Shown here: positions 10,529 through 19,392 of the stretch, piece by piece
Numbering within the stretch: position 1 is the stretch's first letter
How the letters are laid out: each line of letters opens with the position of its first letter
Assembly (NCBI GenBank): GCA_963565915.1
Contig: OY751486.1
Coordinates: 2,728,001-2,792,000, forward strand
Direction of reading: 5' to 3'
DNA: 64,000 nucleotides
Source: Entoloma clypeatum
Taxonomy: Eukaryota > Basidiomycota > Agaricomycetes > Agaricales > Entolomataceae
Program-made: the position numbers and the translations under genes
Notes under the pieces: generated by a model
Databases searched by the model: none
What the model saw: the letters and a program-made list of their open reading frames with translations, nothing else
What the model was told of the DNA's origin: nothing

Positions 10529-11733
10529 TTGAAGGTGTGTTTATCCTGCAGTGTTTCCAGTGTGATTTTCATCATGAGCTCCTTTTCCAAAGAAGCTGAT
10601 CAAATAAAAGATGGTTCCCCCATAGAGTCCATTTGCCTAGATAAGTTATCTGATTCATCACAACAGGGAATTAAGCATTCATCCGTAGGAGACAAACCAA
10701 GCCTCATTGCCGAGGGCTCTCCAATAATATAATTTACAAGTGTATCTAAGTCTGATTCATCTGTGCTATTTTTTTGAGTTTTTACCTTTTTGGGTTTGTC
10801 CAATGGTATGTAACTGCTGTGTCCATAAGCTTTTGAAACCAAGAATTTACAGTGTCTTTATATATATAAGAGTCTATAGGCAATTGTTCATATCAATTTG
10901 TCAGAGCCAGCAGGGGATTTACTGGTTGACGTTCACAAAACCCTGCTGCACTGCAGCCTGTCCATTGTTCTGAGCCGGTTGATTCTGTTGTCCATTATTT
11001 GCTTGTTGTGCTTGATGCCTTGCATTAATCTGTCTCAGAATTTCTTCTTCCTCCTGCTCATTGATCTATTCAATCATGGCTGCCTGTACTCTGCATTGCG
11101 GCCGTCTGAAATCTCGGGTGAAATGCCCCTGTCCTCCACAGTTGTAACAATTGCTGGGAGTGCGTCCCTGGTTTCTGTCAATGTCCATAGCATGATGGAA
11201 TCCTTGGTGTTCCTTTCCAAAAGGGTTATGCTGTGCCTTTCTTCAATCTTTCTCTTGATCACCAGGGTCCCAAATTGTGTGATCCAATCATCGATCTTCA
11301 TTGAACTTTGCTTAAAGCTCTCAATCTTGGATCAGGCCCATTCAATCTCGGTGGTGGGATGAAACCTCGTTGTGATTTCGCTGACTAGCTCTCTGTATGT
11401 TGGCCAGTCCTCTGATTCCATACATTGATTTAATCAGGTTTTCCCATAGACTCCCACTGTTGGTCCATCCAAGCGCGACCATACTGTGATGCAGACTTCT
11501 TCTCCATTAAACAGTTCTCAGTTGACCCTGAGCCAAGCGAGCATTTTGGTCCACCATACTGTGAATGTTGCTTTAGATCCATTATATTTGCCGGGATCAG
11601 TGACAACTTCTAACTTCCTCCCATGCTTGTTATTTTGTGGTGGGGGAGGAACATGATTGAACGGAGATAAGGGAGTGGGTGCATATTGTTGTTGGAATTC
11701 TTCCTCAAACTGGGTGTTGGTTCCTTCTGCCAT
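10529..11733 (-). pseudogene. Gypsy B gag, degenerate
   Basis: The ATG at 11,733 opens a short frame (MAEGTNTQFEEEFQQQ) with the DPGKYNGSKATF motif of gag from this clade. Further down, at about 11,095-11,150, a zinc knuckle is recognisable as CYNCGGQGHFTRDF, but Phe stands where the last Cys of CX2CX4HX4C should be, so metal binding is likely lost. Numerous stops separate the pieces. Confidence 0.65.
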
Positions 11734-12217
11734 ATGAGCGGTCGTGTGTGGGTGAATTCAGAGTTGGTAGAACAATAGTTCCCTGCATCGGATGCACAAC
11801 CCTGTTCTGATGCTTAGGCAAAAAGTAATCTAAAAGAAAAAAACCCAAAGAGTGATCTGTTTACCCAGGTAGCTGATTTACCTGAGCAAAGAAAGATCTA
11901 GGAAAAAATGAAGTCCACACAGTCAGAACCCCTATGCGCGCTGGACTGGTCAATATCTGGGAATAGGATTGGATATCAGAACATCTTTTGCGGTTCAGAT
12001 GTGTGTGATCTACTCTTCCAAATCACCACACACACCAGTAGCTTCTCTGAAGGTCTGCTACATCGGCCTTTGGTCTCCTCAACACTGGACGGGCTCAATG
12101 TTTCCCTGTGTGTCTCAAATGGCAATGCTGAACAAGTGGGTGCACTCAAGCATTTCTCTTCTTAACGCTGAAGTCTGGGTGGTCCCCCTTAATGCTAGGG
12201 TCTGCATGTAAAGATGT
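11734..12217. other. Gene-free leader/LTR-like interval
   Basis: No coding sequence. It lies between the gag start of Gypsy B and the target duplication of Gypsy C. Because C inserted at GGTGC, this stretch was once continuous with the block now at 17,195 onward, so it may be the 5' leader or part of the LTR of Gypsy B. I found no convincing primer-binding site. Confidence 0.4.
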
Positions 12218-12222
12218 GGTGC

Positions 12223-12414
12223 TGTTACACTTTTTCACCCTCTTCCTATGCACCTTCATGCGACCCTTCGACCCTCGATTCCTATCCGACCCCGTTTCAC
12301 TTAACTCCAACGACCCTGGGACACCTGTCTCCTCTATCAGTGCTATGACTCGGACAATTCCCCTTTTAGTTACACTTTCACTTGTTATCTCTGACTCATG
12401 GCCTCAAGGCCTTA
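12223..12414 (+). repeat. 5' LTR of Gypsy C, truncated
   Basis: About 192 bp match the start of the 3' LTR (16,652-16,843). I count nine mismatches, seven of them transitions. The match ends at GGCCTTA, where a Tc1-like sequence begins at a TA dinucleotide. The rest of the LTR (about 350 bp) is missing from this copy. Confidence 0.85.
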
Positions 12415-12795
12415 CAGTGCCTCACAAAACTGATTCAATGTTTGCTACTTTGTGAATACCTTCAAAATAACTTTGCAAATAATGCCAATCAAAAGAAGAT
12501 ATTGGTACCTGGTTAAAAGCCCTGCTTTAGGACTCTCGGAATCTGCAATAATTATGTAATTCCCATAAAAAATGATCAATATATGATCAAAATACTCCAG
12601 GGACTCATTGAATCAGTTTTGTGAGTATGTACAATAAATACAGTATTTTATACTTTAGTACTTGGTATTACCCCCCTTAGCTTTGATTACTGCCTCTACC
12701 CTTCTTGGCATACTTTCTATCAGGTTTTGACACACTTCTGGCTCTATATTATTCCACACCTCTGTTGCTCTGTCCCAAATCTCCCAGACTCCCGG
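12415..12795. mobile_element. Tc1/mariner-like remnant
   Basis: It begins CAGTGCCTCACAAAACTGATT immediately after a TA. The reverse complement of CTCACAAAACTGATTCAATG recurs at about 12,606-12,625, so the first 210 bp can fold back. From about 12,660 the text (ggtattacccccc, then gctttgattactgcctctacccttcttggcatactttctatcagg) resembles the sub-terminal region common in Tc1-family elements. No transposase ORF remains. At about 12,795 it passes directly into gypsy RT, so the right end is not a clean transposon end; a deletion removed gag, protease and most of RT together with it. Confidence 0.55.
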
Positions 12796-13380
12796 TGAAG
12801 CAGGTCAGATCCTTCCTTGGATTTGGAAACTTCTATCGAAGATTTATCAGGCACTACTCAGACATCACCAAACCCCTGAATAATCTGACCAAAAAGGATC
12901 AGGAATGGGAATGGAATGAAAACTGTCAAATGGCATTTGACACGTTAAAGGACAAATTCGCGGAATCACCGGTATTGTTAATGCCAAACACTGACAAACC
13001 ATTCATCATAGAATCTGATGCATCCAAATGGGCGACAGGAACAGTACTGCACCAGCAAGATGTAAATGGAGACTGGCACCCCTGCGGATATATATCGCAC
13101 TCGTTCTCTCTGGCAGAACAAAACTATGAGATTTATGATCGGGAACTCCTGGAAATCATCTGATCACTGGAAACCTGGAGGCACTACCTCCTTGGTCACC
13201 ATTTCCAATGGTTGTTCTATCTGATAACAAGAACTTGACATATTACTGGGAACCCCAAAAGTTGAACAGACGACAAGCACAGTGGAGATTGTATCTCTCC
13301 GAGTTTGAGCTAAAATTGGTACACACCCCAGGAGCAAAAATGATCCAGTTGGATGCCTTGTCAAGACGACTGGACCACAT
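12796..13380 (+). pseudogene. Gypsy C RT connection and RNase H
   Basis: Translation starts within the thumb ([15 protein letters not shown]), passes through [12 protein letters not shown], which holds an RNase H catalytic Asp, and continues to [18 protein letters not shown] with the catalytic Glu region. An in-frame TGA at 13,161-13,163 follows LLEII, probably from CGA by a C-to-T change. A further frame change near 13,200 is needed to continue with VVLSDNKNLTYY. The LDALSRRLDH motif closes the domain. Confidence 0.85.
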
Positions 13381-15274
13381 ACCCGAAGAAGATACTGACA
13401 ATGAAGACATTATTGTCTTACCAGATGACATCTTTGTCAAGACAGTGGACCTTGAGCTACAAGGAGATATTCTAAAAGCAACCGAGAACGATGAGCTCTT
13501 CTCAAAAGCCATCACTGCCCTAAAAGAATCAGGGACCCCACCAATTAAATCCCATTTATCAGAATGGAGAACAGAAGACAGAATATTATTCTTCCGCGAC
13601 AGATGTTATGTACCGCCAGATGAGACTCTGCACCGGGAAATAACGAAACGATATCATGACTCCTTACCAAGCGGACATCCGGGACATCTAAAGACCCTGC
13701 AGTTGGTCAGACGAAACTATTGGTGGCCAGGAATGTATGTGTTTGTCAAGAATTATGTTGGAGGATGTGCAACCTGCCAACAAATGAAAGTCAACACACA
13801 CCCCACGAACCCTGGATTAATGCTGATCAAAGCACAGAAAGACGCTAGACCATTCTCCCAGACCATGATCAATTTCATCACAGACTTACCTGAGAGCAAT
13901 GGATTTGACAGTATCATGGTCGTAGTAGACCATGGTTCTACAAAGGGGGTAATTTCCATCTCTTGTACCAAAACCACCGACATGACCCTTACCGCCAAAC
14001 TTTACTTGGACCATGTGTACCAAAGATTCAGACTCCCAGACTCTATTCTGTCTGACAGAGGGCCACAATTCACCTCCCAGGTCTTCAGAGAACTAGGACA
14101 ACTTCTAGGGATCTGTTATGCTTAACAAACCGTTCCAAGGTTCGGGCAGAGTATGCAGGAAGTGGAAAGGCGAAGAGCAATGTGATTGCTAAATCTAAGG
14201 AATCTACTACAGTACAAGAGGTTTATATAGGTACTGACTATAGGCGGTAGTGGATGAGTCAGTACTGCGGAAGGCTATGTACAGTGAGTAAGCTGACTGC
14301 GGAAAGCGAGTCAGCGCGGGAGCGAAGTATACTAAAGGGGATGACGAAGTAATGTAATGAGTCAGACTGGGAATCAAAGGTTGCGAAAGTAGACATTGGA
14401 CATAGTGAGTTCGTAAGAGGGCGCCGAGTCGGGCCGATAAGTAAAAGATATGATGTGGTCCTCATACTGTAGAGTCCGTAACAGGATCAAACTGATGATG
14501 AGTATGGCTTACCACCCCCAAACTGATGGAGAAACGGAACGTGCAAATCAGGAACTTGAGATCTATTTCTGGATGTTCTGTTCGAACAATCCTGAAACAT
14601 GGCACGATCACAACTTGACAATGGAGTTCTGTCACAATCAGAGGACCCACTACACGACGAAACAATTCCCATTCTATCTAATGATGGGATATGAACCAAG
14701 AGACATACCATTGGCATTTGACAAGACAAACATGCCAAGCGTAGAGGAACGGCTCAAGGAACTAAAACAAGCAAGAGATGAAGCACTGGCAGCACACAAA
14801 CTGGCCCGTCAGATGATGGCAGAGAGATCAACACGAGGCTTCACTCCATTTGGAAAAGGAGAACAGGTGTGGCTAGAAGAAAAGAACCTCTGGATCAGAT
14901 ACCCTTCCAGAAAACTGGCACCCAAAAGAGAAGGACCCTTCACCATTTCTGAGGTGCTCGGGCCCCTGACATACAAGCTGAAACTTCCAGAACAATATAA
15001 GATCCACGCCGTTTTCCATGCCTCCTTGTTGACATCTTATCAGGAAAATGACACACATGGACCGAACTTCCACAACCCACCTCCTGATCTGATTGAAGGA
15101 GAACACAAGTACAAAGTGGAAGTGATCCTTATCCACAAGCGACAGGGCAGAGGGTACAAGTATTTGGTCAAGTGGATGGGATACCCATCAAGCGATAACA
15201 CATGGGAACCCGAATCCAATTTAAAAAGAGCCCAAGGGACACTGGGATACTATAAACAGACCCACCACCTTTGA
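13381..15274 (+). pseudogene. Gypsy C integrase with chromodomain, split by a solo LTR
   Basis: A zinc-binding H2C2 module (HPGHLKTLQLVRRNYWWPG then CATCQQ) precedes the core. The catalytic residues are visible: INFITDLPES, SILSDRGPQF and PQTDGETERANQ. The frame is broken after LGI by the 370-bp solo LTR at 14,114; beyond it KLMMSMAYHPQTD resumes in phase with the pre-insertion sequence. The C-terminus is a chromodomain (KYLVKWMGYPSSDNTWEPES), which marks the element as a chromovirus and in relatives steers integration to marked chromatin. Apart from the insertion this half of pol is well preserved. The stop is at 15,272-15,274. Confidence 0.9.
14114..14483 (-). mobile_element. Solo LTR, 370 bp, 5-bp TSD
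   Basis: Plus-strand ends are TGTTATGC...CCGTAACA, giving TGTTA/TAACA termini. GGATC is duplicated on both sides (14,109-14,113 and 14,484-14,488), and deleting the LTR with one GGATC restores the integrase codons for Gly-Ile-Lys. The promoter-like sequence CCTATATAAACC at 14,220-14,231 reads on the minus strand, so the LTR is in that orientation. No internal retroelement sequence remains, so it arose by LTR-LTR recombination. Its parent is not otherwise present in the window. Confidence 0.9.
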
Positions 15275-15303
15275 ACCCCAACAATCCACATCCTCTCATC
15301 ACT

Positions 15304-16610
15304 ATGTCCAACCTCTGCATCGCCTCCCCCGAAGAAGTACATTTCAACACCAACAGACATACCAGACGATCCCGACTCCTAAACCTGTTCACCAATCCTG
15401 AAGATGAAAACAATGTCCGTGGACGACTTGAAGACGAGATGGACCAGTTTCTGGTCAATGCGTTATACAGGCTCATCTCTATCCAGGAGTACCATTATAA
15501 CACTTCTGCTTCTATCACCCACCTCATTGACAGTCACGCCGACCTCCTGGTAGATAGAGGAGTCTACCGACATTTTGAAAGACTATTCCCCACACGCTCC
15601 AACTACCCCGACCTCTCACTCATAAATCCTGCTCCCAGACCTCCCACTCCCATGATCCCCATCCCCGAAACTGCTCCGATCCCGATTCCCCTCATTGTCA
15701 GAAACCCCGAACCCACCAGTACCCCTTCCCCCACCAAATCCGCATCACCCATAACCAGTGACCAAAGCCTTTCCAACATCAAGACTGACATAAAAGGGAA
15801 GAAGCCATCTTACAGAGTTGCCAAGCGCTCCAAAAGAAAACTGTACACACAATCATGTCTGTCCCACTCAGGCATGGTTCCTCTTATCAGATCCCCATCA
15901 ACCTCATCAACAACTCCGATTGCGTTGGTTATGAGATTGACTTGCACGGACGCGCTCACTCACCAAGCGGACCTTGGTGCCGTCCTGCAGGATGGCCGCA
16001 CATTGACAAAGGGCGCCAATGCAGCATGTGCAGAGCTAAAGGACACATTGAGTGTCAGTGTGCACTCTATTTGTGCAAGAAGTGCGAGAAGAAAGCGCCC
16101 GGACCTTACACCTATGAATGTCTTGGCTCTGGCTATGCCACTGCTACACTGATGAGTCTTTCTGGAGAAAAAATGTATTAGAAAAGAGGAATCCTCTTTC
16201 CCTTTTGGTTTATCATCAAAAAAGACACAAAGTGTTATATATGGAAAAATTCAAGAAACATATAATGTGTTTTCTAAGTATTTCTTTTAGTAAAACTTTT
16301 CATTTTTCCAAGGGTTTTTTTCAAAGATAAACTTATTCCATTGTTCAAACAATGGATTTAGTTTTTTCTCAAGAAATACTTTAGGATAAACAAAAGGTTT
16401 TTTGTCCAAAAACATTTGGAAAAGACATTACATGTTTCTTAAAATTTTCCATGCAAGTATTTTTCTTAAAGATACATCCAAAAGAAAGAGGATTCCTCTT
16501 TTATAATAGATTTTTCCTCCAGAAAAACTTATTAGTGTCAGGAGTGTGCAGAGCTCGAAGGCAAGCCATATGAATTTGACGACAATGCCATGCACAACAT
16601 GGCAACTTGA
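15304..16610 (+). pseudogene. Gypsy C third ORF (accessory, Cys cluster), disrupted
   Basis: After the pol stop, an ATG at 15,304 opens a Pro/Ser/Thr-rich frame of about 180 codons with a charged N-terminus (RRSRLLNLFTNPEDE). Near 15,845 the sensible frame shifts, and the second part (15,855-16,150) contains a cysteine-rich block: CSMCRAKGHIECQC, then LCKKCEK, then a further Cys. An insertion at 16,158-16,527 interrupts it; beyond, ECAELEGKPYEFDDNAMHNM reads to a stop near 16,609. I do not recognise a named family. It could be a nucleic-acid-binding accessory protein of this gypsy clade. The frameshift and insertion make this copy non-functional. Confidence 0.6.
16158..16527. mobile_element. 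AT-rich MITE-like element, 370 bp, long inverted repeats
   Basis: The two ends are imperfect inverted repeats of about 45 bp that share the core AAAGAGGAATCCTCTTTC and the outer TTTCTGGAG words. The interior is over 70% AT and has no ORF. The flanks CTGATGAGT (16,149-16,157) and CTTATTAGT (16,528-16,536) match at 7 of 9 positions, which would fit an old 9-bp duplication of Mutator type, but this is weak. It interrupts the third ORF of Gypsy C. Confidence 0.65.
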
Positions 16611-16638
16611 AAACATTGAAGCCGGTGACTTCAAGCAT

Positions 16639-16651
16639 AGATGGGGAGTAA
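16639..16651 (+). other. Polypurine tract before 3' LTR
   Basis: AGATGGGGAGTAA lies directly upstream of the TGTTAC start of the 3' LTR. This is the place and composition expected for the plus-strand primer of a Ty3/gypsy element. Confidence 0.65.
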
Positions 16652-17194
16652 TGTTACATGTTTTCATCCTCTTCCTATGTACCTTCATGCGACCCTTCGA
16701 CCCTCAATTCCTATCCGACCCCATTTCACTTAACTCCGACAACCCTGGGACACGTGTCTCCTCTATCAGTGCTATGACTCGGACAATTCCCCTTTTAGTT
16801 ACACTTTCACTTGTTATCTCTGACTCATGGCCTCAAGGCCTTATGTCTGACTCCTATGCCACAGCCCCCTTGAAACATTTATCTAACCAATGGCTTATTT
16901 AGCTCCTGCACAGCATCTACTTATTTATAGCTGTAGGATAACGTATATAAGACTTGTAACCTTAGAGTAGAGGTCCTCAGCTTGACCTAGGCAATTAATG
17001 CTTACCTGTCTTATCTGGAACACCCTCAAACTAAGTACCTTGCGAGGACTTAGCTCTGCCGCACCGAACCGAGTCGTCCTCTTGAGGAACTCATTGATTA
17101 ACCAAGTCGACCTACTGAGGGACTTGTTATGAAACCAGTTTGAACCCACATGATCCAATCCTTGGACTTGTTGTTGTAGGCTACCGCTGTAACA
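16652..17194 (+). repeat. 3' LTR of Gypsy C, 543 bp
   Basis: It starts TGTTACATG and ends GCTGTAACA, followed by the GGTGC target duplication. The first 192 bp match the 5' LTR fragment at 12,223. A TATA-like GTATATAAG lies near 16,943-16,951, about 290 bp in, which fits the U3/R boundary. Confidence 0.9.
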
Positions 17195-17552
17195 GGTGCG
17201 GCTTTTAATGCAAAAGTGCGAAATGGCAGGGATAGTGATAATAGAGTGTGTTTGGGCAGGCGAATAGAAAAGAGCTTGTTCTTCTGTTGAGGTGACACTA
17301 AGTCAAATGACATCGTGAGCCCAAACTTAGGAATGAAGTGGAAAGGTGATGAAAGAACTGTATTGCCAAGAGACCCAGCGGGAATCTCAACAGAACAAGC
17401 TAACGAATACAAGAGAACAAGCTAACGAATACAAGAGAACAAGCTAACGAATACAAGAGAAAGAGTGCTACTTATATACTGTAATACATGTGGCATACAT
17501 GTGTTGCGCAGCCATAGATATGGTGAGATATGATTTGATGAGGATAAAATGT

Positions 17553-17584
<32 letters not shown>

Positions 17585-17611
17585 GTGAAAAGTGAAAGTA
17601 CAATCATAACA
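17195..17611 (-). repeat. LTR-like block of an older element split by Gypsy C
   Basis: Read on the minus strand it starts TGTTATGATTGTACTTTCAC and has a promoter-like CAGTATATAAGTAG near 17,470-17,483, followed by transcribed-looking sequence. It is cut at 17,195 by the target site of Gypsy C, so its other part must be at or below 12,222. It may be the 5' LTR of Gypsy B, since B lies on that side in the same orientation. A (GATAA)n run at about 17,557-17,583 lies in its U3. Confidence 0.5.
17393..17458. repeat. 22-bp tandem repeat, three copies
   Basis: The unit GAACAAGCTAACGAATACAAGA is repeated three times head to tail without visible mismatches. It lies just downstream of the TATA-like box in the LTR-like block (minus orientation), where such repeats could vary the length of the transcribed leader. 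Confidence 0.85.
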
Positions 17612-18132
17612 CCTTGTCTGATTCACTATCTGCTGGTTTTCTTGGTCGGGGAGTATGTTTTTCAAGCTAATGTCACAATGAAGCTTCAGATGGGCTTCCC
17701 CATTGGATAACTGTGATGTGTGACATTCTCAATCTCACCTCTTGCACAATCTCCCTTCATACCACACAATAGCATAGCTCTTTCACTTGATATTATCCTC
17801 ATTCTTTTCAATATTTGTCTATCCAACAATTTGACACCAAAAAACCTCCAAAATCTTTTCTAACAGGGCCTCTAGCCTTGAATTAGCTTTGAAACAGCTA
17901 TAGGTTGTCTGATTATTTGATGTTATATCAGATTCTTGACATGCAGCTGGAGTTGTGGACAGCTAGAGCACAACCTTAGAGTCTTGCAAAAAGTCCGAGG
18001 CCAAAAATTGGCCAGGAAGGCATCCGAAGCCGTTTGTATCATTGACTGATGGTGTCTCCAAGAGCGGTGGATGACTGTAAGTGATAAAATTATATGCGCC
18101 TAAAATACAATGCAACCTGAGAACAACTCATG
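17612..18132. other. Gene-free interval at the TE/gene boundary
   Basis: No coding sequence is supported. It is AT-rich, with short broken frames on the minus strand that could be the tail of an old retroelement pol. The last 100 bp form the 3' flank of the kinetochore-like gene. Confidence 0.4.
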
Positions 18133-19392
18133 CTACTCCCCCGACGACGGCCCCTCCCTCATCCGCACCCTGCCCAGTATGGCCGCTATCACGCCATGCA
18201 CGTCGTTGACCTGCACATGCACGTCTATCACGTCACCCACGTCGACCCCGAGCTCCTCGAGCCCCTGCGTCTGCACCGACGCCAGCTGGCGCGTGTCCGG
18301 GGCGAATATGATTGTTATTGTGACGAGATGCCTCTCTGCCCGTGATGGTGGACTTGGGTCGATGGCGTATGTCAGGCGGAGCTCGTTTTCGGAGGCAGAG
18401 TGCGATTCGTGGAGATCCAGCATGGCGTGGTGGAGACGCATCGACGCTGTGTACCTATATACATATATCCCAACAAGTGTAAATGAAAGCGAAAGGGGCT
18501 AGAGATGCAAATAACGCACCAGTTGTACAAAGGAATCAGCCGCGCGTCGTTCTCGTCCACCCTCGCCTGCTTCGCGGCCTTTTCCACCTCGGCACGTTCG
18601 ACCCGCAGGCGCTCGAGCTCCAGCGCGCGCTTCTTGACGCCGCCTTTGACGGCGTGGACCTCCCGGTGCGTCGCCTGGACGTCGTCGCTGAGGGTCCGCA
18701 TCTCTTCCACCTGGTCCGCGAGCTTCTGGTCCGCGAGAGGGATGGTGAGGCGCGGGTGCGGATGCGTCTTACGGAGGCGCGTAAGTGCGAGGCGGGCGTC
18801 TATGATCTTCTGCGCGAGCGTTGCGGCTTCGGTGGTGGATGCTTCGGCGCGGCGGTAGTCTGGTTTGGTCAGTTTTTTTGGGGGGAAAGGAGGGGTGTGG
18901 ATGAGCGGACCTCGTTCGACGAGAGGCGCCAAGGTCTTGATGTCCTGCTGCGTCTCTGCGAGCCGGGACTTTGCGAGCTTGAGTGTCTCCTTTTTAGCGG
19001 CGTTGCTGGCGAGCAGCACGTTGTTATCGTCGGCGGTGACGATCGGGGCGTCGTCGATGTCGCTCACGATTGACTTGACGTATCGGTCTTTGGCGTTCTG
19101 CTCGAGGTATTGGAACTTGAGTTTCCGCAGGTACGACTATTCGGACGGGACAGGTGGGTACGTATGGGGGATATACTGAGGAAATAGTTGGAACACGCAC
19201 GATCTGAGCGGACACGTCCGCGTCGACGATGGCGGGATCCCTCGCGTCGGTGTCTTCAGAGTCGGACGCCTCGTCTGCGTCGAGCTTCCATGCTTTGAAG
19301 TCTCTGATGTTCTTCAGCAGCTGCAGATTGGCGTTCGTGAGGCGAGAGGAGAGGTCCTGAGCCGTGGTCAGTGTTTGCTCTTGGAGGTTCAT
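18133..19392 (-). CDS. Kinetochore Fta4/CENP-U-like coiled-coil protein
   Basis: Four exons (19,392-19,201; 19,136-18,911; 18,859-18,520; 18,454-18,133) joined over GT-AG introns of 51-65 nt give 359 residues. The N-terminus is helical, then acidic (DADEASDSEDTD), followed by LRKLKFQYLEQNAKDRYVKS, which I associate with the Fta4 subunit of the fungal Sim4/CCAN inner kinetochore complex. Next come long heptad-like helices and a compact C-terminal domain (RLTYAIDPSPPSRAERH, then DVGDVIDVHVQVNDVHGVI). The start at MNLQEQT was chosen for its clean frame; an in-frame ATG lies 15 nt upstream. The family call rests on one motif, so an unrelated coiled-coil protein is possible; the gene model itself is strong. 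Confidence 0.6.

Larger units (their letters stand above)
8587..11733 (-). mobile_element. Gypsy B: degenerate Ty3/gypsy retrotransposon
   Basis: Minus-strand order is gag, protease, RT, RNase H, integrase, all in fragments. The RT palm with its YxDD box is deleted, the gag zinc knuckle has lost its last cysteine, and the integrase is cut off at 8,587 by the end of Gypsy A. The style of the remaining motifs ([27 protein letters not shown]) is that of a different gypsy clade from A. Its 5' LTR is not identified; sequence at 11,734-12,217 and beyond Gypsy C may contain it. Confidence 0.8.
12223..17194 (+). mobile_element. Gypsy C: Ty3/gypsy chromovirus-type element with LTRs and TSD
   Basis: It starts TGTTACAC and ends CTGTAACA, and both outer flanks carry GGTGC (12,218-12,222 and 17,195-17,199), a perfect 5-bp target duplication. 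Inside, in order, are a 5' LTR fragment, a Tc1-like remnant, RT connection and RNase H, integrase with chromodomain (interrupted by a solo LTR), a third ORF, an AT-rich inverted-repeat insertion, a purine-rich tract and the full 3' LTR. Gag, protease and the catalytic part of RT are missing, so the copy is non-autonomous. LTR identity of about 95% over the shared 190 bp suggests moderate age. Confidence 0.9.

Noticed and set aside
12605..12640. Right end of a short complete Tc1-type MITE
   Set aside because: The inverted copy stops short of the terminal GCACTG and has no TA after it, so it is an internal repeat of a remnant and not a clean second end.
17159..17616. CCTTG on both sides (17,159-17,163 and 17,612-17,616) as a target duplication of the LTR-like block
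   Set aside because: The left copy lies inside the 3' LTR of Gypsy C and is not adjacent to a TG/CA terminus. The GGTGC duplication of Gypsy C explains the left boundary better.
18483..19073. Long plus-strand open frame opposite the kinetochore-like gene
   Set aside because: It is the antisense shadow of the minus-strand exons, whose splice sites join in frame into a 359-residue protein. The plus frame has no domain.
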